A stretch of 64,000 bases of DNA. It comes from Culex pipiens pallens. Its lineage: Eukaryota > Arthropoda > Insecta > Diptera > Culicidae. Below the pieces are notes generated by a model. The model was given only the letters and a program-made list of their open reading frames with translations. It did no database searches and had not been told where the DNA came from. Shown here in pieces: positions 11,190 through 22,699 of this stretch; positions within the stretch are counted from its first letter, which is position 1; each line of letters starts with the position of its first letter. The translations under genes were made by a program, and so were the position numbers. The stretch spans positions 115,036,615-115,100,614 of the forward strand of contig NC_068938.1 of NCBI RefSeq assembly GCF_016801865.2. The letters are read 5' to 3'.

Positions 11190-11460
11190 GAGAATAAAAC
11201 TGCCACTGAATCCGCTTTGTAAATGCCGGCCCCGATACTCTTCAAGGGTGTTCCCTTCAGGAACTGGGAAAGATTTACTTTTACTAGTGTGCACATACCA
11301 ACCCTTGTCATTTTTGCCGGTTTACATGTATGTAACCCCTTAAACAACTTTTTCAGGAGCAACATGAGAAGTTGTATGCTACTTATTTCAAAACTTGTTT
11401 TTTTAGCGCTCGTCGTTTTTATCTAACTCGGTAAACCTTCAATAAATATTACTCAGATCA
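11190..11460. repeat. Fragment of the CTCGTTGCAAAAC dispersed family
   Basis: Words such as ACATGTATGTAACCCCTTAA (also at 15590) and ATCTAACTCGGTAAACCTTC (compare about 28878 and 34053) mark a diverged partial copy. Non-coding. Confidence 0.45.
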
Positions 11461-12533
11461 AAGCTCCTGCAAACTCAAAAGATGATCTGTCTCCAGGAGA
11501 GTAAATTAACAAATCATGTATCGTTGACCATAAATCTTACTCAACTGTTTCGTTACACTTACAGCAATTTTTATTCAATTCTTTTCCCAGCGGCATTCTT
11601 CAAAAAGCATTTATGTACAAACATTGTGCTCATACCTTTCCAAGATAACATGCGCCACACAGTGCGTGAATAAAATTACAAAGAGATGCTCTTTGCCCTC
11701 CTCCGAAAAACACTTACCAACTCAATACGCACCGCTGGGCGCGAAACCGTGTGAATCCACCGCAAATCTTGTACACCCTGATGACATTATGATTAACGGC
11801 TTAGCTGCACCAAAGAACCCCCTCTCCTTTCTCCACTTTTCCCGTCAGTGGCTGAGATAATTCACGAAAAAGATAAAAAAAAGCTTCCACCGACACGGCG
11901 AAAAGAATTTTCCACAGGCCACCGCACTGTAATTTACATTTCGCCCGGCCAGGTTATTTTCCCCTTAACACTTGCTCTCCGTTCCGCGACCATGGTGGAA
12001 CTCCTAGCAGTGTGCTTCAAAAATCACATGTGCATAAATCATGTTGATCATCGCATTTTTTCGCTTCGTTTCCCTCGATGTCGCGCCATCAAGCTCTCCA
12101 GGTTTGTCCCCACCCTTTCCACAGTGCCATCCTCTAAATGACACGCAGGTAGGCAGGCACTGTTTCCTGAGCGTCGGTTTGATGTTTGGTGGCCATTTTC
12201 ACCTTGGCCGCTGCTGGTTCTGGGTGGTTTGAGTTGGGGGAGGTAGTGGTAATAAGAGCTACCTTAGGGAGGAAAGTTGTGCATGCTTAAGTTTTGTAAA
12301 GATGTTTGAAGTTCAGATTTTTTTTAATTGACTACATTAGTATGCATTTATTTCTTAATTAGTTTATAAATAAGACTGCTTATGAAAAATATTTAGTTAC
12401 ATATTTTAATAAAGCAGTATTAAAAATTTAACAAGCCCTAAGTTTGAAAACATATGTTTCTTTCAAAGAATTTCGCTAGACTGCAGGAAAAATCAGAGAA
12501 TTCAGAAATTGATATTTGCAAAAAAGAGCATAT
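11461..12533. other. Unique sequence, no gene seen
   Basis: 11461-12290 has intermediate GC and overlapping open frames up to 97 codons in two frames without recognisable motifs. 12290-12533 is AT rich. No splice-site-bounded exon stood out. Confidence 0.45.
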
Positions 12534-13546
12534 GGGCAACTCTCTACGAAATCGGCCGATTTCGACCATTTTTATTTTTTGTATTTTTTTTATTTGACTT
12601 AAACTTTGTGGAGGCCTTCGCTATGACCAAATAAGCTATTTTGCGTCATCGGTCAACATTTTAAAAGGGCCAAACATTGAAAATTATGCCTATTTAAAAT
12701 GCTAGTCTTGATTTAAAAAAAATCAAAATATTTTTTTTGAAAAGATCGGAAAATTTCACGAATATTTCATGCATTAACATTGAAAATCGGACCATTAGTT
12801 GCTGAGATATGGTCACTATTAAATGGTAGGTTGCTTTGATGAGACTTAGAAAACTTCAATTTTCGTGCTTCTTTTTCTTAAAGCGGCTCTATCTCAGCAA
12901 CCCGAGGTCAAATCTTCAATGTCTCTTAGACAATTTTATAGCGAATTTTCTGAACTTTAAAAAAAAAATATTTTTAGAAATTGTCACTTATGGTCTCTTT
13001 TTTTGAAAATTGAAAACTGCAAATATTTCGCTAAAATCAAACTTTCGGTGGCTATATCTTGAAAACGGGGCCCTTTATCAAAAAATCTGTAAAGTACTTT
13101 TCGATTGCATCTGCGATTGGCAGATTTTTTGACCATGTTTCTCTATGGCTCAAAAGTTGCGGATTTTTGTCCCCTAAAACATATCGAAAAATCTCGAAAA
13201 TCAAAAAATACGTATTTTGGGAAATTGAGTTTTAGTGAAAAAAAAGTTGATAAAAAAATATGCATTTTTTTCCGTGTACCTATTTTTTTCTCAAAAGTCC
13301 TCAACAATACCTACAACACCGTTAATCATAATGTCATTGATCAAAAAATTCACTCAAAAGTTACAGCTGTTTGAATATTTACATACCATTTTTGTATGGA
13401 CATCAGCCAAAATTGTATGGAGACTTGTATGGGTGAACCAATGACACAAAATAGCTTATTTGGTCATAGGGAAGGCCCCCACAAAGTTTGAGCCAAATAA
13501 AAAAATACAAATAAAATCCATTTCCGGTTTTGGTAGAGAATTGCTC
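12534..13546. mobile_element. Foldback element E2 (TIR GRGCAAYTCTCTAC, TSD ATAT)
   Basis: The left end GGGCAACTCTCTACGAAAT and the right end, complement of GAGCAATTCTCTACCAAAA, are inverted repeats flanked by a perfect ATAT duplication (12530-12533, 13547-13550). The arms share ACTTAAACTTTGTGGRGGCC / GACCAAATAAGCTATTTT wording in opposite orientation. No transposase frame is present. The terminal sequence is nearly the same as that of the element at 55839-57550, although the interiors differ. Confidence 0.85.
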
Positions 13547-13550
13547 ATAT

Positions 13551-14785
13551 ACCTAAATAAGGAAACGTTCTGTTCTTTTTTTTTTTTCTTTTGAAATATA
13601 CGTTGAATTTGTTCTTACCAATATCTAAAAAAAAATCTAATTATAATTGTTTTCAAAATTTTCAAATTGCGGTGAGTGTGGCACTACATTACGACAGAGC
13701 GATGGAGTTAATAATAATAAATATCTTTTTTTTTTGGGAAAAATGACAAGATCATTTTATATTTGGCTTCACAAAAAAAACCACGTGTCCACCCCACCCA
13801 TGGGGTTCGCAGTTTCGTAACTTATGCGCTGATGCTATCCTTCCTTGCTTGCTGCAGCTTTCCTTCGCCACCACCGCAAATTGTCGCTGCTATGGCATGT
13901 GGTGCTGAAATTTACAAGTTTGCGCCCTGTTATTTCCTCTTATCATTCAGGGTGTTTTTCACTTACCGGGTTTTTTGCCGAAAAAAGATTTACATTCAGT
14001 TGAAATATAAATTGAAAAAAAATGTGATGAAAAATTTAAAACAGAATTCAACAACAACAAAACATGTAATTTTTTTAAAGCACTCGGTTAACCATACACG
14101 TATCCCTGCTAGGAGGTTTGAAACTGTGATGCTTTTGTTTTCCCAGCAAGTCAAGTGAGCATAACTTTCGCTTTTTTTTTGTTTCGCCCTAGCACCGACA
14201 TCTTGATTAGTGTACTACGTTTCATCTCGCACACTTCGGCGCGGCCTTCGAGGAAGGTAGCTGGAAAGCAAAGTAAAGTGGAAATCTTGTGGGAAAAGGA
14301 CCAACGAACGAACACCAACCTTATCTTGTTTACAAAAATTATGCATTAATGGGATTAATTTTTCTCTGTTTGCGTCAAGGTTCATGTTTTATTCACCATC
14401 CTGGGAAAATTGAAAAGAAAACTGGAGTTTGGAGTAGTTTGTTGTAGGCCTGATGGAGGTGTACCTAAGAAGATATTCGTGTATTCTCCTGGAGATAGGG
14501 AGATTTACACAACACTTGAGCCAATAATATCTCTTGTTGGTGGTTTGCTGAGCAATTTTTAAATAAATTATATTCCAAAACAGCTAATGGCCTATCTACA
14601 CTCAAAACAGGGCAGCGCTCGTCCGAGAGAATAATGGCCTCGAGTCAAGAGAATAGTGGACACGGACTCAGAGAACACAGCTCGAGATGGGCGAGAGAAT
14701 TATTCCCTCGAGGTTCATTTGCAAAAAAAAAATCATCCGTCAAACAAAAAACCAAAAGTGTCGACTACGGGAATCGAACTACCTA
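13551..14785. other. Mostly unique sequence
   Basis: It has long homopolymer T runs (13577-13590, 13726-13736, 14172-14180), and an open frame of 131 codons at 13763-14158 becomes Lys/Asn-rich after residue 75. I see no domain, and the frame crosses poly-A tracts, so I do not call it a gene. Confidence 0.4.
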
Positions 14786-16025
14786 CCTTTGCAAAACCGG
14801 GAATTTCCGAATCCCGGGATTTCTTTTAAATTTGTCCCGGGAATTCCCGAAATTAAAAAAAAAATCAAATTTTGGCCCGGAATTTTTTTTTTTTTTGTAG
14901 AAATACATTAATAGTTGAAAACATAATAATCGACAAGAATTTAAAAGCATTTAAATTTGTATTCGACATATATCAGCAATAAAACTTATTGAATAAAATT
15001 TATTAAATCCACTTCAAAGATGATCACTCCCGAAAGTTTCATGAATATATTTTATTATTAAACTGAGTAAGAGACGATTTAAGCACAAACATTTTGCCAT
15101 GCGCAAAGCAAACTGTCAAACTTTGTGAACATTTTTTTTCTTAAGATAGGATGGACCAAATTTGCTGAAATTGGGGAGAAGACTCACAAGACCTCTGGTG
15201 TGCATGACGATGCCCGAATTTTGAATTTTGCATATTTGAAAAATGCAAGAATCAAAAGCTTTCTAGCTTTTATATGAAAATTATAAAAATATTTTCATCT
15301 AATTTAAAAATAAACTTTTTTTAATATCGGCCTTATTCAGGCACACGGAACCAGTTCAACGAGTGTTCACCAAAATTATGAGCCGATTTGGTCAAAGCAG
15401 TGTTGAGATATCGTGACACCCATTTATTTAAACTGCCAACTTCAAATTGTTATATCTCGGCAATGGTATAACCAAAATTTTCAAATTTATTTTGTTGATA
15501 GATGAAAATATTTATTTCAATGTCTTGAAAATAAATTTGAAAAAGTTTAAATTTGTTCTCATACCTATCTCTGACATTTATGCCGATTTACATTTATGTA
15601 ACCCCTTAAGCTATTTAAAGCTGACGTACCCGAGCAGGGGTAAATAACACGGGAATACCATATTTTGGTATTACTTGGCATAATAACAAATACCAAAATG
15701 TGCCCTTAGTTGCCCAGTAATAGTTGGTATAATACCATGAAATCATACCAAAATACTGTATGGGGAAGACCAAAGCAATACCAAAACGTGCCATTCCAAG
15801 GGCAAATGAATACTAGACAATAACAACTTTCAGGGTAAATAAAAATCTCATTGGACAAAAAAACAGTGAGAATTTTCTAAAGGATTACAACGGGAATTCA
15901 ATTTGGCTAATGGGATTTAAATGAGAAATGGTTAGAATTTTGATGCTATATTTAAATCATTCGAACAGGCAGGAAAACGAAGTGTTGCTTTAGAGAGCCA
16001 AAAATTATCAGGTAAAGAAAACTAG

Positions 16026-16108
16026 AGGAATACTGGAATCGAACTCATGACAGGTAAGGTGCAGACACCATTTTAGCTACCCGTTTACCAACTGAACTAT
16101 CAACGCTT
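16026..16108 (-). other. tRNA-like sequence (degenerate)
   Basis: On the minus strand there is a box A-like TAGTTCAGTTGG and a box B-like GAGTTCGATTCC about 50 bp apart, in a tRNA-like layout. The acceptor stem does not pair convincingly. It is probably a SINE head captured in the transposon. Confidence 0.45.
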
Positions 16109-16270
16109 GTTGAAAACGAATTGCTGCTGCATCAACATGTTTTAGCTGCAGGCAAAAATATCAGGAAATTCAAAAAAAGAGAAACAAACTAAACCAGAAC
16201 GAGAAAGGCTTTAGCCCAGGCAGCGTGGCATTTTTCGTGGGATTTTCGATGATGCATGACTCCAACAGAA

Positions 16271-16654
16271 TAGGGACGTGGCGTTACATCGTGCTGCCAT
16301 CTGGTTTTTTCAAGTGCAAGAGTGGAAAAGCGCTGAGTCATCGTCTAAAAATAGACGGCGTCCTATAGGGGGATGGCGTCGCTATTTTTAGACCACGTTT
16401 TCCACTTTTTCTCATCGAAACCGACTACTTTATCGACTTCATTTTGCTGGGTGAGATAGGACGCCGTCTATTTTTAGACGATGACTCAGCACTTTTCCAC
16501 TCTTGCACTTAAAAAAACCAGATGGCAGCACGATGTAACGCCACGTCCCTATAGGGATGTATCTCGCCCAGCAAAATGAAGTCGATAAAGTAGTCGGTTT
16601 CGATGAGAAAAAGTGGAAAACGTGGTCTAAAAATAGCGACGCTATCCCCCTATA
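16271..16654. repeat. Interlocked inverted repeat A-B-A'-B'
   Basis: Four blocks of about 92-103 bp lie in the order A (16271-16365), B (16366-16458), A' (16459-16552), B' (16553-16654). A' is the inverted copy of A and B' is the inverted copy of B. The blocks meet at short palindromes, for example TCCTATAGG at 16361 and CCCTATAGGG at 16548. Within A and B the inner ends are themselves similar inverted ends (GTCTAAAAATAG / CTATTTTTAGAC). No coding potential. Confidence 0.88.
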
Positions 16655-17476
16655 GGATTCAACACAAATCCAATATTGAAAGGATTTGAGAACGAAGTTC
16701 GAAAACCACATGCATACCATCATTTTGGTATTGAAAGAGTTATTTTATCAAATTAACAAAGATTGACATTATTTTTTTTTGAGTTTATCGATTATGACGA
16801 AAAAGGCACACAATGTTAAGTAAAATCCATTTATCTAAATATATAAATGTTTGTCTTATCATTTTCAAATGTATCAGCATACTTTTAACAATGTTAAACA
16901 GCATTTAAAATAGTTTTTTTATGAATCAACTTTATTTTATAATATTTTTGTATAAAATACCTTTACAATACCAATGTATCGTATTTCCTAATTTATAAAG
17001 ATAATTAAATTACTTTTTTAGACCAAAATGAAGTAGTTGGCTTTAATTTGGAGTAGATTTGTGTTTTTAAGTATGTAAGTAAGTAACAGAATGTCAAAAT
17101 TCGACATTTTCTAAAAAATTTGCCCATTAACAAAACATTACCAAAATTTGGTATAATACCACAGATTAGTATTAACTTACACTTCAGGCATTTTTTTAAG
17201 GGCTCGCGAAAACCAAAATTTGGTATTGATACCATTGAATGGTATTATTTTGCATTTCGCTTGTTATTTACCCATGCTCGGGTATATGTTAAGATTAAAG
17301 TGTAGGTTATCACCAATCAATAGAATTGAGCTGATTCTATGATTTTAAGCTTGAACACAAAACAAATATAATGAAAATATAGATTTAATGAATGTTTAAA
17401 AATAATCCCGGGATCCTGGAAATTCCGGGGATTTTAAAAATATTTTTCTCGTTTTCCGGGAAAATTGGACGCCCTA

Positions 17477-18430
17477 CTTCCACCCACCTTTGGTGCCCAC
17501 GTGTTTTACTTATTTCCTCAAAATATTATCCAACCATTTTTTTTTAATTTGTGCCAATCTTTTTATAACAAAGTCAATAACAAGATAGCGTCTCTGGCCA
17601 ATCTTTTTAAGAATTGTAGACACCATAGCAATAACAGTTTGAACCTGACAAAACCAACAGCGACATAAAAAACGCGAAAAAGCAAACAACGGAGGGCTTT
17701 CGAAAAAAGGTCAAACTGTGTTCCAGAATGCCTTTGACTTTACCACCCATACACAAACTTGCACAATGTTTATAAAAATAGTAGCAGCAGAAAAAACGAG
17801 CATCATCAGGGAATACTGGTTAGCTCAGCCATCATCACTCGTTTGTTGTGCAGGCAGCAAAATGTGTTCAAACGTTCGCTCCAAAGCCCGCCTTTTTCAC
17901 TTTCTAAAAATTTCCATCTGCACTTTCGCTCGTTGCGATGCAGCCACAATCTTGACTGCTGCACCACGTTGCTCCTGCTTTATGCTCAACAACATGCAAC
18001 ACTGGCTCTCTGTGCACAAGCAAGCTCTCCAGAACATGAATGAGGACGACGTGTTGCATATATGAGAATTGATTGTTCATGAAATTCGCACTGAGAAGCT
18101 TCGCATGTGGCAGAATGTGTTAATGTGTGTGCTTGTGAAAAATGGAAAATGTACACCACTGCTGACTGCTGGTTCAAGTTTTGGACAGACAGATCCTTAC
18201 GCTCTAATCCCGTTTTAGACGTTCCGTTGGGATTTGTGCGAACAATATTTCCAAGTGCACTAGATTTTAACTAACTGGATATTTAACGCTTAAATCAGTC
18301 TTGAGTGTGATTGAAAAATGAAACTGGGTAATATTTATTTCATTGCTGTAAATAACAAATTCCAAGTCAAATCAATTGATTGAAGTGCAAAGTGCTGAAA
18401 ATCTTATTATTTTAAAGCACACTCTGTAAG
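17477..18430. other. Unique sequence, no gene seen
   Basis: Two overlapping plus-strand frames of 94 and 115 codons (17718-18065) share the same bases, and a minus frame overlaps both. None shows a known motif. Confidence 0.4.
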
Positions 18431-21280
18431 TTGCATTTCAACAGTTTTTTTCCGCAATACCTTCAAAGCGAAACAACTTCAACAAGTAAAAACAGTTGCC
18501 CGCAAACAAATCGCCCCACAATTTCATCGAGGCGGAAGACATTTCGATAAAAACGAGGATGTTTAGTTCAATTAACCACCGTCGTCAGTGCAGGATGGGA
18601 TGCAGCCACCTCAGCCTTTTTCCTCTCTCGAAAAAGGCCTTCAAAGGAAAAGTCGCAAATGTCTGCCGACTCGGTTGGTTGGTACGACGAAACTTACAAT
18701 CATTGAGGAGAGCTTCGCGGAACGAAAGCGAAAAAGACATCGTCTCAATTTCCCCCCCAACCTCCACCAGTAGACAGTCAACTAGTCAGCACTTTCGTAG
18801 AGAGTTTAGTCGAGTTGAGTTCAAGGCAGAGCCGTTGACAAGGCGGCGTCGTCGGCGGCGGCTACAAATCTGTTTTCGTGCTCAACAGCGCGTAAAAAAT
18901 AATTGGCTTAATTAAGTTTAAAATGAATTAAACGTGCAACTAGCTTGTGTCTGGGTTGATGTGTTGAGAAACTCACCTTTAGAACACGTTTAGTTGCCAC
19001 CAGGATCAGCATGTCGTAATATCTCGTTCTTCATGGCAGCGATGGCAAACGGTTCCAATCACTTTGGCCGACCAATAACGAGTGCAAGAAGCTCTTAGGC
19101 CCATTAGATTGAGTCGAATCTTGACCTCTCTCTCCGGGATCAATATCGTAAAGCCTAAAAGCCTAAAAAGTTAAACTGCATTATTTCCAATTTTGGGGTG
19201 GCTCTTTAAGTGCCACCACTTTTGGACTTCCTTTCTCCGGACTGGCTGTGGCCACGTGGTGAATCAGGATGAGCAGCAGCAGCAGCAATAGCACTTTCAT
19301 CTGATCCATTTGCCAAATGCAGTGGAAAACATTACGAAACCCAAAACCGGGCCAGCAGCAGCAGATCTCCGCCCTGGAGCAACCCGAGAGTCTGTTCCAT
19401 TCTGGACGGAGGGGCCAAAAGACAAGAACCTATAATCCAATTTTCAATTTCGAATGTTTCTAAATCACTTCGTCCGAAACGTTTTGGGATCGCTCTGTGG
19501 GCACTTTTGCGGGTAGAGCACGATTCGCAATTCGTGGTGTGTGCGTGGGTGGGATGAAGTTGTTATGACGCTAAATGTTTTCAGACTTACACTTGGCGGT
19601 TAGAACCAGCAGCGAGAACCTGCCAGCCCTCTCTGTTCCGCCGTAGCTCCACTTCGGGTGCACGATTGTTGATACCGGGCACGTTCATGTTGGCCAGCGA
19701 GAGAGGGGTTTCTTAATATAATAACAATATCAAATTTTCATTCGGCCTTCGGTACACCCCAATTCCAATTCGTTTGTGTGTTTGGTGCGAAGTGGTTTGA
19801 AACGAGGAAGTGAGGGTTTGAAGAAAACTTCAAACATTCACTGCCAGTGCTGCTGGATGGTTCGGATTAGTGACTAATGGATTACTTGATTGGAAAGGTG
19901 CACCTGGCCTGGAAGATCATCTAGTGGCTACAGATTTGTGAGAATTAGGGATGATGATTTCAATCAGAGGAGATTTACATTAATTATAAAAAAAATCATT
20001 TATTATTGGTTAAAGTTAAAACGAAATCATTCGCTCTACAATTCACAGGTCTTGACGGTCTCTGTAACAACTCCTACACCTGTAATGACCTAACGGCCTG
20101 ATTTGTCTTACTCGGTGGCATTCGAATAAACTTGGACTGCAGGTCCGACGACAAATTTTCACAACTCAAACGTCTCAAAATTGTGCACGTTGGCCATCGA
20201 AAACTTATCATAAATTACAATCAGAACAATAATCTTCTTTAACTTGCTTCAATCACAACCTTATTGTAAGAACCCTTAGGCAACACATTGCAATTCTCTA
20301 TGACAGTTGCCTATTCCATCAATTCACATTTCAAATGCAACGAGAATTCCGGATTTGCAACATTTATATCATCCTCACAATTTCCCAGAATCTCAACACA
20401 CAACAGACAGCATCCGGTTTTGTGATTGAATTTTCTGGAAAACCGCTTCCAGCAACGTCATTCCTCCCCCAAACCCCCTTCCCCGCTTGTCCCAGCGTAA
20501 GGCGAATCAACTCGTTCCAAGTTTGGAGTTAATTACTCAACCGTCTCTAGTTTGTCATTTCAACAAGAAGTCTGCCATTAATTCTGCCGGAACAATCAAG
20601 CTGTTCATCTTCCTGTTGCGATGAGACGACCCCGGCCTGGATTCGGGGTGCTTTTCCTGTTGAGAGAGAGATAGATATTCGCGGAAATACTGCTGCTGTT
20701 GCTTTTGTTGCTGCTGTCTACCGTCAGTCGCCCCGAGGCTTGCGCGAAAATCCTCCAAATTCTGAAAAGATGAAGAAATATCTTCGACCACCTTAAATTC
20801 CACTTCTTATTTTTTCGCTGCTTAAGTTGTGGGATGTTAAACTGTGGTGGCAGCAAAAGTGGGTAATTTCACATTAATTAGAGGTTCATTAAATCCTTTT
20901 AATCTTGGTCGATGGCTATGTTTCATCCCCAGAAATAACAACGAGGTTGATAAGGATCAAAACTGATTGATCTTTTTTTCTGTGGGAAAGGTGTATCTTC
21001 AGATGTTCCGTAAAATGGGGTGACATAGAGAGGAATTCAAATTATTGTGACCAACCACCTTGGTTTGCCCACATCGTCTCATGAACCTTCCCTGAACACT
21101 CGGGTCATTTCAAGAGGTAGATTTTCAACCAAGAAACGCAAAATAAGCGCAACATTTGCAAATATAATAAATCTGCACCAATTCGTCAAACAACAGTCGT
21201 TTTGAATTTAAATAGCTAGAAAAAGTAATAGAATGGCACAAGAGATTTGCATCACACATCACATTAGGCATTGTTTTCAG
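18430..21280. other. Unique sequence with CAG runs, possible regulatory or intronic DNA
   Basis: Composition is close to neutral, with short AGC/CAG runs near 19270-19290 and 19352 and an Arg-coding run at 18840-18862. A TCAGCA initiator-like word at 18786 followed by GC-rich sequence could be a TATA-less start, but I cannot support it. No complete exon is visible. The absence of repeats over about 2.8 kb is unusual for this window. Confidence 0.4.
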
Positions 21281-21282
21281 TA

Positions 21283-22017
21283 GCGACAACTTGGCTACTC
21301 TTATCAACACCCACGAAACGCAGAGATGAACGCAACCTCGACTTCTGCGTGATCTTCGAGGGCTCTTCGGAGTCTGGACGGGATCGACTCGTTCACTTGC
21401 TTGAGCACCAGGAAGGAGTCCACACGCTCACGAAGATCCACACCAGTGAGTAGAACCGCGATTTAAGAACCTCCCACGAGGTCGAGAAAGCCCGAAAGCC
21501 ACCGTCTATGGCTGAGGGATTGCGCGATCGTACGGCCATCCGTAACCTGGCCAAGTCCCGCGAGTTCTAGTGTTCGACCAGCACGCTAATTACCCTGGAT
21601 TGCCCCTTGGCAAGTGTTCCTGCTAGCCACGAGCTAAGCATCGGTGGGCTCCGTTACACATAGCCACCGCCACGAACCGCACCGGAGTGTGCCTGGACGT
21701 GCACGACTACCACGCACGGTCCATCGAACGTCCCGGATCGTCTACTACGGGTACGGAAGCGAGTACGAGAGACGCCGTGTCACGAGGTTCCGGACGGGAA
21801 CGTGACTTCGGCGAATACTACGGTGTTCCACGCCGGAACGCGGGAAGTCCTGTAACACGAGGAGGAGACGGCAGGCAACGAGAAGTCCCAGGTCGAGGAC
21901 GGGGACGGAGCGTGTTCGAGATCCGACCACCCACGCGTCGGGGAACGCACCAGATCCCGATGTCCACGAGCGACGCCGAGAGTAGCTGATCAGCGGGCCC
22001 ATACACTGACACCACAC
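21283..22017 (+). pseudogene. GC-rich degraded coding remnant, bounded by splice-like sites
   Basis: This block is clearly more GC-rich than both flanks. A 3' splice-like site (GTTTTCAG, ending 21282) precedes it and a GTAAGT donor-like site follows at about 22019. In the frame starting at 21271 the translation looks coding-like over long stretches (for example EKARKPPSMAEGLRDRTAIR after 21480), but four stops interrupt it: TAG near 21451 and 21568, then one near 21661 and one near 21855. A second frame is open from 21687 to 21989 and is rich in Arg/Gly. No family is recognised. It could be a decayed retroelement gag or an old host exon. Confidence 0.35.
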
Positions 22018-22399
22018 AAGTAAGTCCGGTTAGGTAGCGTAGGGAGTAGGTTGTTAGGGCAGATTCTCAAATAAACGTGCCATGAAAACGTAGAAGTGGT
22101 CTTTTCCCTCTTTGCTTTCAAATGAAGATTAACTGAGTGAGCCGACCCTGGGTGTTCTTGGGGGGTTTTGTGCGACTGAGCGGGTTGTAACAAAGGGAAA
22201 GTTACATTATTTTTCAAATATTGTTCAAACGATAAAACTTCTCTAGTAAGTAAGATAAAACTCCCATGTAACCACTTGCACTAAATCAAAACTCTAAGTT
22301 CACCCTAAATAAGCTTTTTCGATGCTGTCACTTTATATAGTATTTGCAAATGCTTTGACACTTTTATGGCTTGAAACATTATTGCTTACAGTATAATGA
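22018..22399. other. Short unique spacer
   Basis: It holds an AATAAA word at 22069, which could serve as a poly(A) signal for the GC-rich block upstream, and otherwise nothing recognisable. Confidence 0.35.
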
Positions 22400-22699
22400 T
22401 ACAGTTAAACCTCGCATATGCACCTCATATGGGGGTTTCTTATGCGAAGCACGCATATGCGAGGTACAGGGCTTATGGGATTTTGGCTATATGGGAGACA
22501 TGGGCTATATTTTAATAAAAAATCAACTAAACTATACAAATTTATAGTGTTTTGGATTCGTTATGAAGTCAGCTTTACAGCTACACCAAATTTACATGGT
22601 TTACGATGTTCTAGGTCATCCGAAACTTCGTCAAGTTAAGGCCTATGTGTTCAACGCCGTACAAGTATGAGGTAGGCGATTTGACTGTGGTTTTTGACC

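Larger units (their letters stand above)
15629..17282 (-). mobile_element. CCCGAGC-terminus element, copy with nested insertions (TSD TA)
   Basis: The ends CCCGAGCAGGGGTAAATAAC (15629) and the complement of CCCGAGCATGGGTAAATAAC (17282) are inverted repeats with TA on both sides (15627-15628, 17283-17284). The GGGG end corresponds to the right end of the copy at 46229-47569 and the ATGGG end to its left end, so this copy lies in the opposite orientation. The interior differs and carries a tRNA-like unit (16026-16108) and an interlocked inverted repeat (16271-16654). No transposase is present. Confidence 0.8.
14786..17476. mobile_element. Possible larger TIR element with CCCGGGAATTCCCGG subtermini
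   Basis: Near 14791-14860 the sequence reads GCAAAACCGGGAATTTCCG and further CCCGGGAATTCCC words. Near 17405-17476 the complement orientation appears and ends AATTGGACGCCCTA. Such ends resemble hAT-like repeats known in insects, and the outer flanks (CCTACCTT and CCTACTTC) are similar, but not identical, 8-mers. If right, the CCCGAGC element at 15629 is nested inside it. This is a weak inference. Confidence 0.3.

Noticed and set aside
13763..14158. 131-codon open frame as a gene
   Set aside because: It crosses poly-A and poly-T runs, the second half is Lys/Asn-rich, and there is no recognised motif or splice context.
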